From NCBI RefSeq assembly GCF_003265705.1, contig NW_020312775.1:5040822-5104821 (forward strand): a stretch of 64,000 nucleotides of DNA. The letters are read 5' to 3'. This DNA is from Callorhinus ursinus. Taxonomy: Eukaryota > Chordata > Mammalia > Carnivora > Otariidae. Positions 1 through 13,529 of this stretch are shown in pieces; positions within the stretch are counted from its first letter, which is position 1; every line of letters starts with the position of its first letter. Position numbers and translations under genes: made by a program. The notes beneath the pieces are model-generated. The model was not told the origin of the DNA. It ran no database searches and saw nothing but the letters and a program-made list of their open reading frames with translations.

Positions 1-3000
1 AACAAAGAGAAGAAATAGGTTTGTGAATACACCATGCCTTGGGCCCTGAAACTGCTTCCTGAGTTTCCTCACCAAGTGGCTCTATCTCTCAAGGACTCAA
101 AGAGATCCTCCACAAGAGGAAATAAAATCTTAGGTTACCTGCAGTTTTGTATAATTGACACTTAATTTTGTCATCTATGAAAATGGTTGAGAACTGACCA
201 GTTTCTAAACATAGCACTTTCTTGGTAGACATAAGAGAAGTTGCTGAGAAACATTCTGGCATCTATAAGGAGATTCAGAGAAATACCATTTTTGAAAAGT
301 TATTTATAAAACATTTTCTATAGCAACATGAGAAAAACAAACCCTTTGAAAAGTGTAACAACGATTCCTTTATGTTATTCTATGACAAAGTTACCTTACT
401 GTTAAAGCTTATGCTGCATTAGAAAACATTACATGTGGTAGGTGCTTCATTATTATTTAAGCCTTGATAATGCATTAATGAAAATTGGGTCTAAAAAAAG
501 TAAAATTGAGCAAGCCACTAATAAAAGAAAATGTTGAATAAAAATCTGCTCGCAGAGGCTTTTTAACACATATGACCTGTAGATGGTAGAGCAGTGAAGG
601 GAAAATGGAGTATAGCAAGCAAATCAAAGTGGCAGGATTTGAGATTATAGCAGCATTGCTACTTCAAATAGGAGAGGCCTTAATAAGCACAGTGTGGGAA
701 GACTTCTGACCCAGAAGTGAGTTAAGGTCAGTCTGTAAGACCAGAGTAGGTTAAACAGTAATGAAATACTGCTTAATTTAATTAGGAAGGTATGTGATTT
801 AGGTCTAGGTCATTCTATTTCTTTAAAACCTTGCCTCAGTTTTTTTTAATCATTTCTAATATGCATGTCTAACTAATTAGTGTTTAGACAGTAGTGACAC
901 TGAAAATGATTCCTTTTAATATAAAACCTATTGAAAACTAGATGAAAATAATATCTCTGAGACTCATCAGCCTATGTTTGGAGAATCTATATGATCTGCC
1001 TTTCAAGCTACAAATACTACTCTAGTGCCAGGTCTCTCAATGGCAGGAGTAAAAATACTCGGTAGAAACAACCAATTTCTAAATGAGGTTGAGTAACGTC
1101 AGTCTAGTCTTTGATAATGTATTCTTACAACCAGCAATATGTGGTAATGAAATTTATATAGCTAATGCTTATTCTAGTTTCTATTCAGGCTGAATATGCA
1201 AGCTTTATAAATATTAAGAAAAAATAAAAAGAAAACCTTTATATGGCTTCAAAATATTATTCGGCAAAATCTCTTGCCTATAAATCACATTTAATTATAA
1301 TCTTCTTCCAATCAACTGATATTCAATTTTCATAAAAGATTGTTATCATTCTTTCACAAAAGGGATTCTCTTCATGACAAAGGGCAAGACTGTTTCAGAC
1401 TAAGGGCAAAGCTGGTTTGCCAAATGGGACAGAAGCCTTAAACCTGAAAGGTAAGTGAACACTCCTATAGTTCTGGCACAAATGTTCTTCACATTTTTTT
1501 TCCTCTGCAGTTGGTTATGACTAGTTCTATCTTACAGGGATAAAATTCTAGCTTCCAGTGGTGAGAAGTCTATAACTGGCAAGATCATTTTGGTCAATAT
1601 CGGTTTTTCCTTCATGTCTTCCCCCTCACAGTGAGTCTCTACTCAATAACCTTATTTACACATATAATAAAAGCTTCTTCCTTAGGCACTCAAGACTCTG
1701 AGGAGGCTGGTCTCAATGGACATTTCCAGCCTTATCTTATACTATCTTATTCACAATTCATTATCTATCCAATAATCCAATTAAATATGGCAATTCACTG
1801 CTCCTTAACTTTTAAATTTTTCTACTTCTCAGCCTTTGTTAAGTGTCCCTTTGGTATGGAAAGTCTTCCATATCTCCATTTCTACTTCAGATACATAGCC
1901 GAAAGTCACTTTCTTTGAAGTAGAGTATGAAGCTCCAAAGCAAGTGTTTATGTATCACAGGAATTTCCATGAAGCTATGTTAATAAATGCAAAAATACCC
2001 ATGTGGAAACAGATTTGTGACTGTAGTCCTCGAAAAAATAAGGTAGTATCATAACCATCAAGAAAAAAGGATATCAGAGAGTTTATGTGCATGTGGACAG
2101 GAGTAGGTATGATAAACTGACTGCAGGGAAGTAGAGAAAGAGGTAGTGGTTCAGGATACCAGGCAGTGACTCTTTTTATCTCCCTCCAGATAGAGCCCAT
2201 GGTCTTGGTATTGGTAAGGCTGAATTTGGTTCAGGGATGAGGAAAGCCCAGGGTTTGTAAACATTCCATTAAATGAGAATGTACAGATTGTAGAAATACT
2301 TTCTGAATGGTAATGATAGATGTGTGTGAAAAAGAGCAGTGCTATAGCAAGAACTGAACTTTCCAAAGAGGATGACAGCTTATAGGAAGGGGACAGCAGG
2401 AATACTACTACCTACCATCACTTCCTTCCATCCGCAAAGGCCCTATCCCTTGATGCAACTCTGGGGGCCAAAGAGAGCTATGCTGAATTCTGCTTTATGT
2501 ATTTCTGCCATTAGTTCCCACTTCCTTGGCTAACTAAATTGGTAACCTTTTCTAACCTGAGAAAGAGAGAGGGAGGAAATGGAGGGAGAGGTGGGGTAGT
2601 AGGGTTGAGTGTATAGCTAGTCTGTACATGATCAGAAATGCTTTCAATGACACTTGGCTAGAACACCGTAATTACACCAGGTCTCCTGAAGCTTCTTTTT
2701 TGTATACTTTCTATTCAACCTTGTTCAATTTATTTTACGGAAAAACCTTTCTGCAGCTAGACAGCAACTTTAAAATGCCACTGGGTATGAGGTTGTTAAA
2801 AGCAACTCCAGGTGAGAAAAACACTATTCAGCACAACTGGCCGGTCTGCCCTAGTGATAGCTCCCTGCCTTCTTGCCTCTTATTCTATGAATATTTTCTC
2901 AGCCTGGGATTTCTTAGCTCCTACTCTTGGCGATGGCAGTAGACACTGCCTCAGCTCAGCTTCGGAGAGATGATGCCTATTGACCTGGGATGTTTTCCTC

Positions 3001-4228
3001 CCATGACTCTTGGACTGTGGTGACTCTGATGCCCTCCAATTTTTTGCATACTAGTTTCGCCCTCCACCCAGTCCTCTAGCTATTCTTCTATCAAGGTATG
3101 TTTCAGCAACATCATATTGCCTACTTTCCTATTTCTTCGTGAAAGTGTCCATCACTGAAAAACAAGTACAAAATGAAAATAATGGCAGGTCCTTTCTTCT
3201 AATGAGAAAAACACACTAATCAATACACTAAAAAACATAATCCTTCTCCCTCTATTGATAGCAAAATACTTACTTTACAACCAATGACTACAGCAACATA
3301 CAGAATGCAATTTCTGAAAAGATAGCTTCATGTCAGTGTTTATATGCAACAGCATCCCTTATTAAAAAGCAAATGGTTATAATAAACACAAATCATAGTG
3401 ACAGCAGGAATCGTGCTATCAACAAACCCATCAAAATGGAAACAAACTTGAGATGAACACTATCACAGAGATAGATACTAGTGCTTTTCCCATATGGGAG
3501 TCTCTGTGACTTCAATTTGAAACTACAGAACTAGGGCAACTATTTCTAGCAATATATCTATCTGGGCTTTTTCAGTGTTATTCTGTCTCACTAATGGTTC
3601 ATAGAGGGTTTTATACTGTACACGAGGGTGTTTCATAATCACAGCTTCATTGAAGTCCCACGGTTTTAATATTGCTGCTATAAGTATTCAAGTTTAGCTA
3701 CTGTGATTTATTTTCAGATTAACTAATTTTATTGTTAAACACCTTTCAAATGTTTTAAGTAACTCAAACAAATAATATGTTTGTGAACTAAAAATCCTCG
3801 GACAGTGTTTATGATATGTTGGTGTAAATAGATCCTGTGTTCTGAAAGGAACATCTTTCTTACTAATTAATAGTAATCAGACTGCATTCAGGCATAGCTT
3901 TAAAATGTTCTAAAGTCCTAGGTATAATATAATCCATATTGTTTACTTATATAGTAGCTAAAAGTATTCTGTTCTTTCCTATATTCAATATTCAAGGGTA
4001 TTGCCAATGAATTTCTCAAAAGTAAATCCTATTTCACTGGGTTTTCCCTACTCCTCCTGAATATTTCAGTGGTAACTTCCTATAATTAGGAAGTTTTGAT
4101 AAAAGGTCTGTGGGCATTTAAGGTATAGTGTATAACAAAATTTTAACAATTTTGTCCTGTGCCTTACACAAAGTACAGTTAAATCACCTTCTCCTATGCA
4201 CCATAATTGAGATATTAAAAAAGGTATT
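1..4228. other. Unrecognised AT-rich intronic sequence
   Basis: I see no convincing coding exon, SINE or L1 here. Short ORFs, such as one of 104 codons at 2628-2942, have no recognisable motif and no splice-site support. GA-rich tracts occur near 2560-2600. Very old repeat remnants may be present but were not recognised. Confidence 0.5.
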
Positions 4229-4242
4229 AAACACACACACAC
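4229..4242. repeat. Short (AC)n microsatellite
   Basis: About six to seven AC units followed by A-rich sequence with further imperfect CA units to about 4255. Confidence 0.7.
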
Positions 4243-4889
4243 AAAAACATACACAATGGCTAAGTAAGTTGGAGAACATTACATACCATAGCTCCTCTTA
4301 GAGATTTACAATAAAAATATAATTTTTTCACAATAAAAGTAGAATATTAACTCGTGAGAAATTCTGCAGTAAATAGACTTGATCTTTGTTTAACCTAGCA
4401 TATCCATACTTCACTACCACCCCAACACACACACCTTCTCTTTTCTTTTTATTTTAAGAATTTATTTTAATATCACATGGAACAATATTTCATAGAACAC
4501 AGTTTGGGGCACTAAACTCAATGAATAAATAATATCTCCCTTTATAATTAAACATAATTTCAGTATCTCAAAACAACAACATAACACAACCTTCTTTCCT
4601 AAGAATGCGAGTTTATCAAGACTGGTATGAAATATTTTCTAAATAAGACTAAAACATCGAGGACAACATTGGGAATTTGCAACCCTCTCTATATGTTTTA
4701 CAGCATATGCAAGTTACAGTTGGGTGTCTCCTGTTGGTAACAAAAGCAAGATGATCTAATGTTCCAGTGTCTAGATGGAGCTGAAAAGCAAAAACAATTG
4801 GGAAACAGACCATAATCCACTGGATGCTAAATCAAATTATTTGTTCTTACTAATCAAGGACACTAATGATCAAAATTCAAACCAGTAGG

Positions 4890-5048
4890 GGGTGGGGGGA
4901 TGGGTAAGCCTGGTGATGGGTATTAAGGAGGGCACGTAATACATGGAACACTGGGTGTTATACGAAAACAATGAATCGTGGATCACTACATCAAAAACTA
5001 ATGATGTATGGTGACTAACATAACATAATAAAATTAAATTAAAAAAAA
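4890..5048 (+). mobile_element. Severely 5'-truncated young carnivore L1, 3' UTR only
   Basis: It starts in the G-rich part of the carnivore L1 3' UTR. It continues through the motifs for a growing stretch of 'catcaaaaactaatgatgta' type and ends in an A-rich tail with a polyadenylation-like aataaa. A direct repeat ATTCAAACCAGTAGG flanks it (4875-4889 and 5049-5063, perfect), as expected of target-primed reverse transcription. Low divergence and the intact TSD argue for a recent insertion. Confidence 0.85.
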
Positions 5049-5232
5049 ATTCAAACCAGTAGGAACATAAGCCTTTTCTCTATACAAAGTGAAAAAATAA
5101 AAGTGATATGCAATCCGAAAACCAAAAAGTTACGTCAAATACTAAGAGTATCAAGAGCACCCAAACAAAACTGAACCTAGATATTAATTAAGCAAGTCTT
5201 CCTCAGATAATTTGGTTATGCAAGGTATATGC

Positions 5233-5275
5233 CAAGAGTCAGACGTTTATGCTGGACTGAGCCACCCAAGTACCC
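5233..5275 (-). mobile_element. Short 5'-end fragment of a carnivore tRNA-Lys SINE
   Basis: The tract resembles the reverse complement of the SINE tRNA head: an agagtcagacg element followed by gagccaccca and a cccc end. The body and tail are missing, so it may be a deletion remnant. Confidence is modest because only about 43 bases match. Confidence 0.5.
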
Positions 5276-6435
5276 CTGAACTGTTCTCTCCTTATAGATG
5301 ACTATATATAGTCATTTTAAGTACTTAAGAAATATTATTTCTTTTTTGCAGTAACAACAAAAGATCTGAGGCTTGACATCTTTAATTTCATCTTTAATGG
5401 GTCCCTGGACCTATTCTAAGGAGAGTCTAATTTACTAAGATTTGTAGGATAAGATGTCTTATTCATGTCCCTGAGTATCAATCTATTACTGGCTTGACAG
5501 CTTTTTTTCTTCAGAAATCCAAATGACAAGATGTCTGACTAACATAAATCTTAGTAGTATGTTCTGGAGTGTGCCCATTTGCCAACCAGGAAACAAATCA
5601 AGATGCCATTCAAATCTTTTCACTGTTCGTCATCATCAATCAGAATCTTTCACCAAATTCGAATGGGTACTTCACTACTGAATAAGTCTATTATTCTATA
5701 TCTTATGAGCTATTAATCACCCTAAGAAGCTATATCACCATATATAGAGAGTTATGTACTCTAGGAAGAATGATGTATAATTTATTTCATGAATTACTGC
5801 AGGAAAATTCTGTCATTTTTAAAGTCTTTCTGGTATCAGAAAACTTCCAGAACAAATTCATATGCAAATTCCTAACAATAGCAAAATATGATACCTCTAT
5901 AAACAGCATTTAATTACAAATTACCTATTCTACATTAACAATGTTTGTCAGTCTTACAACAAACAATTGGGAATAGAATTTTTGTTACATCACTTATATC
6001 GATAATCATGCTTTCTTATATTACCAAACACAGTTCTCAAGTTTTTATTGTTCTGAAAGAGGTGCAATAAACAAACCTCAACAAAAGTATCTGACCAAAA
6101 AGAAAATTGCCATGGCTTTTTCACTTGGAATACAATTTAGTCTTGATATTTAATTTTGAATGCATTTTAAATGTGTGACATAGGGAATAAATTAACTATA
6201 AATAGCACTTATTATGTAGCTTTGATAAGTGTCTTAATTTAAAAGTTTCTTTACTTTGGTTACTATAGTTACATCATCTCCAATGTATATGTATACCTCT
6301 TCCTTCTTTAACTGAAACACAAAAATATTTTGCTTTAGAGTGACATTTGGCACTCCCTTTATAATATACATTTCAAACACTGTTGTCAGATTGTTTAAAT
6401 AGAAAGAGCCCAATAACTTCATCTCAGGTGTTTGA
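5276..6435. other. Unrecognised AT-rich intronic sequence
   Basis: No gene, SINE or L1 was recognised. Short ORFs here lack any family signature. Confidence 0.5.
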
Positions 6436-6575
6436 AGTTTGAGAGCCTGTTTTGCCACTAACAAATGGTGTTACCTTGGGCAAATCTTTCAAACCTTGCA
6501 GTATCTCAAAAATGAGTGGGGTTACACTCAGTGATATATAAAGTCCCTATAATTTGAATCTATGATTTAGATCTT
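6436..6575 (+). mobile_element. MIR-like ancient SINE fragment
   Basis: The order of motifs (tgccactaac, accttgggcaaatc, tttcaaacct, aaaatgagtgggg) matches the core of MIR. Divergence is high and the ends are approximate. Confidence 0.55.
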
Positions 6576-6894
6576 CCTAAAAAGGATTTTTCCATCAAGG
6601 CATCTTTATAAGATAAAGTTCAAGCTATATAGTTGGTAACATAGGATCCTCTGACTTTTCCTTCCAGCATTTTTTTACCAGCACTCTTCAAAATGTAACA
6701 CTTTATCCAGATGGTTGATGGTAAACCTTAGTGAGAGCTTCATCATATTTAAGCCTGGATCATTATATTTTCATGTGTATCCCCTGTTGCCTCAAAATAT
6801 ACCAGTATTTGTAAAACTAATATTAACATCATGATTAATGCTAATGATAATTCCAGGCCTCCAGGCTAATTTAGTTCAAGGCCTTATCAATAAG

Positions 6895-7110
6895 AATTAT
6901 CATTATTACTATTTATAGGACACTATGTGCCATATCTATGCTGGGCTCTTTATGTCTCTATCTCATGTAATACTCACAGCTAGCTCCTGTTATTTTCCCT
7001 CTTTATAGGTTCTTTCTTATTCTACCTCAAAAATGTGGCGAACAGCTCAAGGGAGGTAGTCTGACAAATTAACATCCTTCCTAGTTTGTGTGGCAGGCAC
7101 AAACCCAGAA
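6895..7110 (-). mobile_element. MIR-like ancient SINE, reverse orientation
   Basis: Read on the plus strand it shows the reversed MIR order: ctatgtgcc, gctgggctctttatg, tctcatgtaatactcacagct, then a cccagaaagagg block. It is strongly diverged and the ends are approximate. Confidence 0.55.
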
Positions 7111-9079
7111 AGAGGCAAAAAAAGAACTGAGAGAGCTCCCTGATAGCAAATGTGAAAATAACACACATCAAACGTATGATTTCCTTGATTGTTTAATAAC
7201 AAATTCTATGTCCTTCTGTTGCTTAACGATGAATTCCTAAACTTATGACTTATCCAAATGAATTTTGCAAGCATGATTTCTTAAATCTTATCATCTAATT
7301 TTCATTTTCTTTTAAATGTAACTAGAGTTAGAAAAGCTATGCTGTATTTATCATGTAGTAGATTCACTTCCACACTGAAAAAAATAAGGAAACCATAACA
7401 AGCCTCTCTTCACTGCTCCTTGTTATTACTCAGTATAGTATCAACAGTGTTAGATATCATGTTCAATTTATGTGTCTATTTTAGCTGTTTCAAATTTTTT
7501 TCAGTTACATTATATGCACTATTTATTCAAATTTCATCTACTTACTAAATTCCAAATGCCTAGCATCAGGGTATGAGGATAAAATTAATTTAGTTAAGGT
7601 AACAAACAGGAAGAGTTAGAAATATAATATTAATTATAATTGAAGGAACATGCCTTAAGCCCTAAAGTCATAAGAAGTTTGTATAAGATTTAATACTTGC
7701 TCTTGGCCTCCGAGACAACTATGGCTGTGCAAATTCTATATTTGTTTATTCAACAGACTGATAAACTCATTGATTCTTACATCAATCTCAATATTTTAGT
7801 ATCCGTATATTATGGAGGTGACAACTATGGCATACAAACTAAAGGATTTTCATGAAGTCATGAAATTCAGAAGGAAAACAGAAATAGGCATTAGTTTTCA
7901 CAATTAAAACTACTGGATTCCACCCCAGATTTCTTAAGGTAGAAACAAAATTGTAGTTAATAGTATTGCTTGTCTTGGGGGGAGGAAGTTACTCCACTGG
8001 TAATCATAGGCACCTGTCCATCTAACAAAACCACTAGAACTGTAGCAATTTTTCCTTGTTCTCTGCCTTAGTCCAACAACCAACAAAAAAATCAGTACAC
8101 TACAAATCAATGAAATAAACTGGTAGAGTAGTTTGGGGAATTGTGTAGATACTTTCACTCACTAGCTCATGTTTGCCACCAGTGTTATTTCCATGAATCA
8201 AAATCTGCAGGAAAACTGACAAAAAACATATTACTGACAGGTGGTTAGAGCCTGTTTCTATATAAATCTACATTAGACAAGAAAGAAGATGGTATGGCAG
8301 GACAACTTCCTTGCTTTCAATCTCTACTACTATTATATTGTTTTTTACTCTTAAAATAAGCAACTCTGCAGGACCAAGAATTTGATACAAGTAAGGTGCT
8401 AAATGCAGGTTTCAATTTGGATATGTTCTTTAGAAAATTATTTCCAATAGGCCATCTTACAGGTCTGTTTTTTCTTATGATTTGTTGCTTGTGTATTTGA
8501 AAGAAAAAAAAATCTGTAGCCAGTACCTATAACTACAGCCACCAGCCAGGGTGCAAATTCATGCCTTTGGCAAAAAGAGGAACTAAAGAAGGTACAGATG
8601 ATGCTCTTAAGACAGCCCAAAGCACATGTCCTAATGGCAGTGAGTAAGGAGCTTCTTCTTCACATACAAATGCCATCATGTTCACATAAACATTGGGAAG
8701 CTATGTTATAAAACCACAATTACACATTAGAAATATTTTTAGAATAAATCAACAAACATGTGAACTGAGAGAACTCTAAAGATCTCAGAGGGAAAATAAT
8801 ATATACATATGATGGCTATTATATCCAGAGATATATGTACATAGGATGATGGATAATTATAAAATCTTATATAAACAAGAACATAAATCTGACAACTTCA
8901 AGCATAGATAAATCAATACTTAAAGATAATGGTGTTCCAGCAAGTGATTAGGTCTGCTTATAGCACAGAATTAATAAAGGTGGAGAGGGAAAATTCCTGT
9001 AAGACCTAGTGTGTTTGGAGCCATTCCATTTTTTTTTTTTTTTGGACTAGCGACAGTTTAATTCACCTAGCCATGCTTT
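7111..9079. other. Unrecognised intronic sequence
   Basis: No coding exon or recognisable repeat. A pure T tract of about 17 lies near 9030-9046 and could be the reverse complement of an old poly(A) tail, but no source sequence or target duplication was found. Confidence 0.45.
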
Positions 9080-9640
9080 GGGAAGATTTATCACAGGATA
9101 AGTGAAATGGACTGGAGAAAGGGAGAGTCTAGAAAAATTGGTCAGACTACTACTGCAATAGCACGGGCAAGAGTGCCGAGGTAATAAGGTGACTAGATGG
9201 TTACAAATCTATTCTAGAAGTAGAAATTATAACACACATCAATTTAGGAAGCAATTTAATGCAGGGGATAAGAACCTGACACATAAGTGCTAAATATGTC
9301 AAAAATTATTATTATTAAATGGATGTGGGAGGTTAAGGGAGAGAGAAGAATATTACTAGTGACTGAACCTATATAACTAAGGAGAGTGGTGGTAACATGA
9401 AAAGAAATAGGTTCCAAGAAGAAATGAATACATTTAGTATTAAAAATACTGAGTCTGAAAGTGTGGAGATAACCTATCTAGGTAAAAATATGCAGCTAAT
9501 CATTAGAAGATTAGGTCTGGTATGTGCGAGAGTGACAAAAAAGGAAGATATAAACCTAATAGTTCTGTATGTTAAAGGACTGATTGAAGTTCTGGGATTA
9601 GATAAGACTGCCAAGGGATGGAAGGGGAAAAAAGGGAAGA
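9080..9640 (-). mobile_element. L2 LINE fragment (RT-region side), reverse orientation
   Basis: On the plus strand the order of blocks matches the reverse complement of the mammalian L2 body: a gaaatggactgga block, a ctactgcaatagcacgggcaa block, a ggatgtgggaggttaaggga block, then gtggagata and gggattagataaga. Each is diverged, as expected of a Mesozoic LINE. A plus-strand ORF of 114 codons at 9397-9741 is antisense to this remnant and is not a gene. Confidence 0.6.
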
Positions 9641-9941
9641 GAGGGAAATTAAAAAAGCAGATGAAGTGTTTCATATCCAAAGGCAAGATCTATTATGTTA
9701 ACAGAGTAAATAAGATACAATGTCTTGTAGGAACTCCATAAACATTAGTTGAAAATCTCCTAAATTACAAAAACTTTCAGTTTTATAATTCAATTCTAAG
9801 ACCTATATATTTTCTAGAGAAAATAATATAATGATGATAGTATATAACAAATAGTTTCAAGGTTTAATAGAGCATGATATATCTGAATTGTTATGTTAGA
9901 TGACATGTTATTTAATAGTTATTTTAAATACTACTGACTTT

Positions 9942-10139
9942 TAAAATATTTTATTTATTTATTTATTTAGAGAGCATGCATATGAATGGGGGGAGGGGCA
10001 GAGGGAGAGAGAGAATCTCAAGCAGACTCCCCGCTGAGCACAAAGCCTGATGCAGGGCTCCATCTCACAACCCTGAGATCATGACTTGAGCTGAAATCAA
10101 GAGTTGGATGCTTTACCGCCTGAGCCATACAGGCACCCC
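9942..10139 (-). mobile_element. Carnivore tRNA-Lys SINE (SINEC type), reverse orientation
   Basis: The plus strand shows the reversed SINE in order: T-rich tail of ttta repeats, gagagaga (reverse of the CT-rich tract), the actccccgctgag block, gagatcatgact, and a degraded tRNA head ending in ggcacccc. Near-perfect TSDs AAATACTACTGACTT and AAATACTATTGATTT flank it (9926 and 10140). Confidence 0.9.
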
Positions 10140-10193
10140 AAATACTATTGATTTTTTTTCTTGTGGTTGCTTTCCATTTTTATATCTATGTGA

Positions 10194-10222
10194 AAACAAA
10201 AAACAAAAAACAAAAAACAAAA
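10194..10222. repeat. (CAAAAA)n simple repeat
   Basis: Four imperfect caaaaaa units. Confidence 0.8.
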
Positions 10223-10458
10223 CTAGTCTGCCTTCTGTAACTACTATAACTTGAATTACTCAAAAGAAAATATAGTTTCTTAAAAATACTACACAAAGCT
10301 CTACAGAAACGATCTCTATCTTCAGATTCCAATTAAGATTATAAAATGGTATTTAATGTATTCATAAGTCACAGCTTCTTTCTGTATCTCAGATTCCCCA
10401 TCCATAAATTAAGACCAATGGCCTAGAATATTTCTAAACTATTTAAAGATATAATCTT

Positions 10459-10680
10459 TTAAGATTGTATTTATTTATTTTAGAGAGAAAGAGAGAGAGA
10501 CTCAGAGAGAGAGAGCATGAGCAGGGGAAGGGGCAGAGAGAGAGGGAGAGAGAGAATGTCAAGCATACTCTGTGCTGAGCATGGAGCCTAAAATGGGGCT
10601 CGATTTCACCACCCTGAGATCATGATCTGAGCTGAAATTAAGAGTCAGACGCTTAACCGAATGAGCCACCCAGGTGCCCC
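10459..10680 (-). mobile_element. Full-length carnivore SINE, reverse orientation
   Basis: Complete from the T-rich tail through a long GA tract to the reversed tRNA head ending gagccacccaggtgcccc. A perfect 14-bp TSD AAAGATATAATCTT lies at 10445-10458 and 10681-10694. Confidence 0.95.
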
Positions 10681-10727
10681 AAAGATATAATCTTCATAAA
10701 AATCTTGCTTGGATAGTCTGGCACTGA

Positions 10728-10798
10728 AAGAAAACAAAACAAAACAAAACAAAACGAAAAAACAAAGAAAAAAGAAAAACAAAAACAAAAACAAAACA
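10728..10798. repeat. (AAAAC)n simple repeat
   Basis: Tandem aaaac units followed by degenerate aaaga/aaaac units. The antisense ORF that runs through it is an artefact of composition. Confidence 0.85.
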
Positions 10799-11271
10799 GG
10801 AGGCAGGCCAGGTCAGCATCAGACACTCTGTGGGTGAAAGTCAGAGCTGTCACTAGAGAGGTGAAGTCTGGGGTAGACAGCAAGGACTAGTATGTGACAA
10901 AATAAACTGCAAACCTACCTGTCATAAGAAGGAGGGGAATCCATTCAGGTATAGGGGTGACTGGTAGACTAGACATTATATCCAGCCAACAACGTCTGCT
11001 AAATAGCTTCCTTCAAGCTGTTTCTACAGTATCTTCTCTGTACCCACAAGCTTGTATTCCACATGGTCTCCGATGCTAAAATTTTACCCTAGATACTTTT
11101 AACATGCTATTATCATAAAAGGCATATGGTAGCTTTTCAAATTCCAGTATTATCTCTTACAGTAGCCATTCTGAACTATAATCACTATTTGTGTACAAGT
11201 TAGGAACAAATTAAAAAAAAACACAAGAAAATTAAGAAAATGTGAAACTAAGACTATTAAGAGAATGCTGG

Positions 11272-11461
11272 AGGTGACTGGGTGGCTCAGTTCATTAAGC
11301 ACCTGCCTTCGGCTCAGGTCACGATCCCAGGATCCTGGGATCAAGTCCCACATCGGGCTCCCTGCTCAGTGGGGAGTTTGCTTCTCCCTCTGCGCCACAC
11401 CCCCCACTCGAGCTCTCGTGCGCATGCTCTCTCTTTCTTGAAAAAATAAAACTTAAAAAAA
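11272..11461 (+). mobile_element. Carnivore SINE, forward orientation
   Basis: tRNA head (gactgggtggctcag, ttcggctcaggtcac), central tccctgctcagtgggg block, CT-rich tract and A-rich tail, in order. Short TSD AATGCTGG/AATGTTGG at 11264 and 11462. Confidence 0.9.
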
Positions 11462-11469
11462 AATGTTGG

Positions 11470-12529
11470 TATTCTCTGAAGTAGAATTAAGTCCAACTGC
11501 TTAAATTACAAAAAAGGAATACCTAAAACAATCCAAACATAGTAATTCTATAAAAATAATAAAATAAATCAAAGATACATTTCCAAAATTTAGTTGTTAT
11601 ATCTAGTATGAAAGACTAGATCTTCAAGTATCTAAACCTCTTATCATGATACTCACAAAATAATAATAAAGACATGTCAACAAAAGAGAGAATAAAAATA
11701 AAAATTATGAGGACTAAGCTAGACTAAAACATTGAGAGATGTCAGGTAGGACAAGGAAGTACTGGAATTCATAGTAACATTATTCAATCTTCTAAAAGGA
11801 GATTTGTTGGCCTAAGTCATTTGTAGGTTCACACATGCTTTTTAATTCTTCAGTGATCACTCAATCTTCTCTTTCATTTAATTATGAAATGCTTATCCAA
11901 CTTGTCAGCTACTTTCTGCTTTAATAAGATTGAATGGGTAAATCTGCTATACTACTGCTCAGCCATTTAAACACTCCTTTGTGCTTCTTCTTTCTTTTGA
12001 ATAAATTTCCATATGGTTATCATTTAGTTTATTAAGGATTTATATCCTGACTACTTCCAAACATATTTGAAGTAACTTATAAAATTTAATATTAGCAATG
12101 TAAATATAATGTGAAAATAGCACTGTCAAGGATAAAAACAGTAGACACCATCTAGAGGGAACTGAGGAATTAGATGAGCTAATTTTGAAAACTGGGTGTT
12201 GAGTTTGAATATAAATTCACCAGCAGCCAGGTTAAAGAGTGGTGCATGTAACATTTTTTAATGTCTGACTGAAAGAAAACAGACATTTTTCTATTAAAAA
12301 AAAAAAATCTCCCTGGCATTAAGCTAAAAAATCCATCTTGTGGATCCTTCTATGAGGGGCTTAGAGAACATAGTAGACAATGACTTTTAACTAGAGTTAA
12401 GTAAAATCCACCGAAATAGTGTACAAATAGATGTTTTAAATAATGCTTCTATAATTGGCTGTTAATAAGAAAACTAGCAGTGTTAGTAGAGAAATATCAG
12501 TAGTGTATATGTTAGAAGGGCTGATTGCA
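11470..12529. other. Unrecognised AT-rich intronic sequence
   Basis: No gene or recognised repeat apart from a short A tract near 12298. Confidence 0.45.
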
Positions 12530-12720
12530 ATCTTGTATACATCAATCACTAGTCATGTAATTTTTGGCAAGTCATTTAACTCCTTCCTTATCTATGAATC
12601 AAGGATAACAACATCTCCTTACCTCATGACCAGATGTTAAAGGATTAAATGACAATACTATACATGAAAGTGCCTAAGTGCTATACTAATGGAAGTTATT
12701 ACTATTACCATCACTACGAG
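12530..12720 (+). mobile_element. MIR-like ancient SINE
   Basis: Shows ttggcaagtcatttaactcctt, then tgaatcaaggataacaacatctccttacctcatg, aggattaaatga and a tgcctaagtgct tail, the usual MIR order at high divergence. Confidence 0.6.
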
Positions 12721-12915
12721 TGCCATCATAAGAGTTAAAAATCACAGAAAAAATATGGAGATAGACACACCATAAAAAGCCATTGGCAGTACCCTCTCAG
12801 CCCAACAATTCAAGTTTTCCACCTAGTAGCCAGAACAGTCTTTATAATGAACCATAAGTGATTGCCTTGCCTACATCTTTCCAATCACCCATTAACTTCA
12901 AGATATAATTAAACT

Positions 12916-13091
12916 CAGGGCCAGCTTCATGGGTATGAGATCTTTGCAGTCACCAAGGGGCCCATACTTAGAAGGGCTTTGTGCTTGGTGTAATGATTGT
13001 CTGCTGCAGTCCTGAAATTCTTAATGATATATGAAGAGGGGCCTGAGATTGTCATTTTGCACTGGTGGGATAAATTACGTAGCTGGTCCTG
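12916..13091 (+). mobile_element. Non-autonomous hAT-like DNA transposon, copy 1
   Basis: A 176-bp unit bounded by terminal inverted repeats CAGGGCCAGCT and AGCTGGTCCTG (10 of 11 match as inverted copies). It is flanked by an imperfect 8-bp duplication ATTAAACT/ATCAAACC. The 8-bp duplication and CAGGG ends are typical of hAT (Charlie-type) elements. A diverged relative in the same orientation lies at 60238-60401. I do not know its database name. Confidence 0.75.
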
Positions 13092-13529
13092 ATCAAACCC
13101 CTAGAAATAAGATCAAAGTCCTTCAGAATATGATTCATATTTACCTCTTCAGCTATTCTAGGGTTCCGTCATTCTAAACAGCTGTTAGCTCCCCAAATAT
13201 CCCATGCTCTTTCAATCTCCTTTGTCTTTTCTCACAGAGTCTCCTTGCCTTTCTCCATTTGTATTACAATAAAAAGTGTGCAAAGCAAATGGATCCCCTT
13301 TAAAATCTTTAAATATGGTCCTACTTCCAGAATACTGTTGCATTTTGCAATGGCATTTGAGACAGGTGGAGAAATACTAAGCTCTGATAATCCATGAGCA
13401 TGATGGTACCTAATTTTATTTTTAAAAAAACTGCAAAGTGAAGAAAATCAGAAGTGGAAAAGATGAGGTAAAGAAGTAGACTGTTGTTGCTTTTACTGCT
13501 TCAGTCTCACATTATAGTGTTTTGAGTGG

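Noticed and set aside
2628..2942. 104-codon ORF
   Set aside because: No recognisable domain, no convincing splice sites or initiation context, and typical of chance ORFs in AT-rich intron.
9397..9741. 114-codon lysine-rich ORF on the plus strand
   Set aside because: It runs antisense to an L2 remnant and has no protein-family signature.
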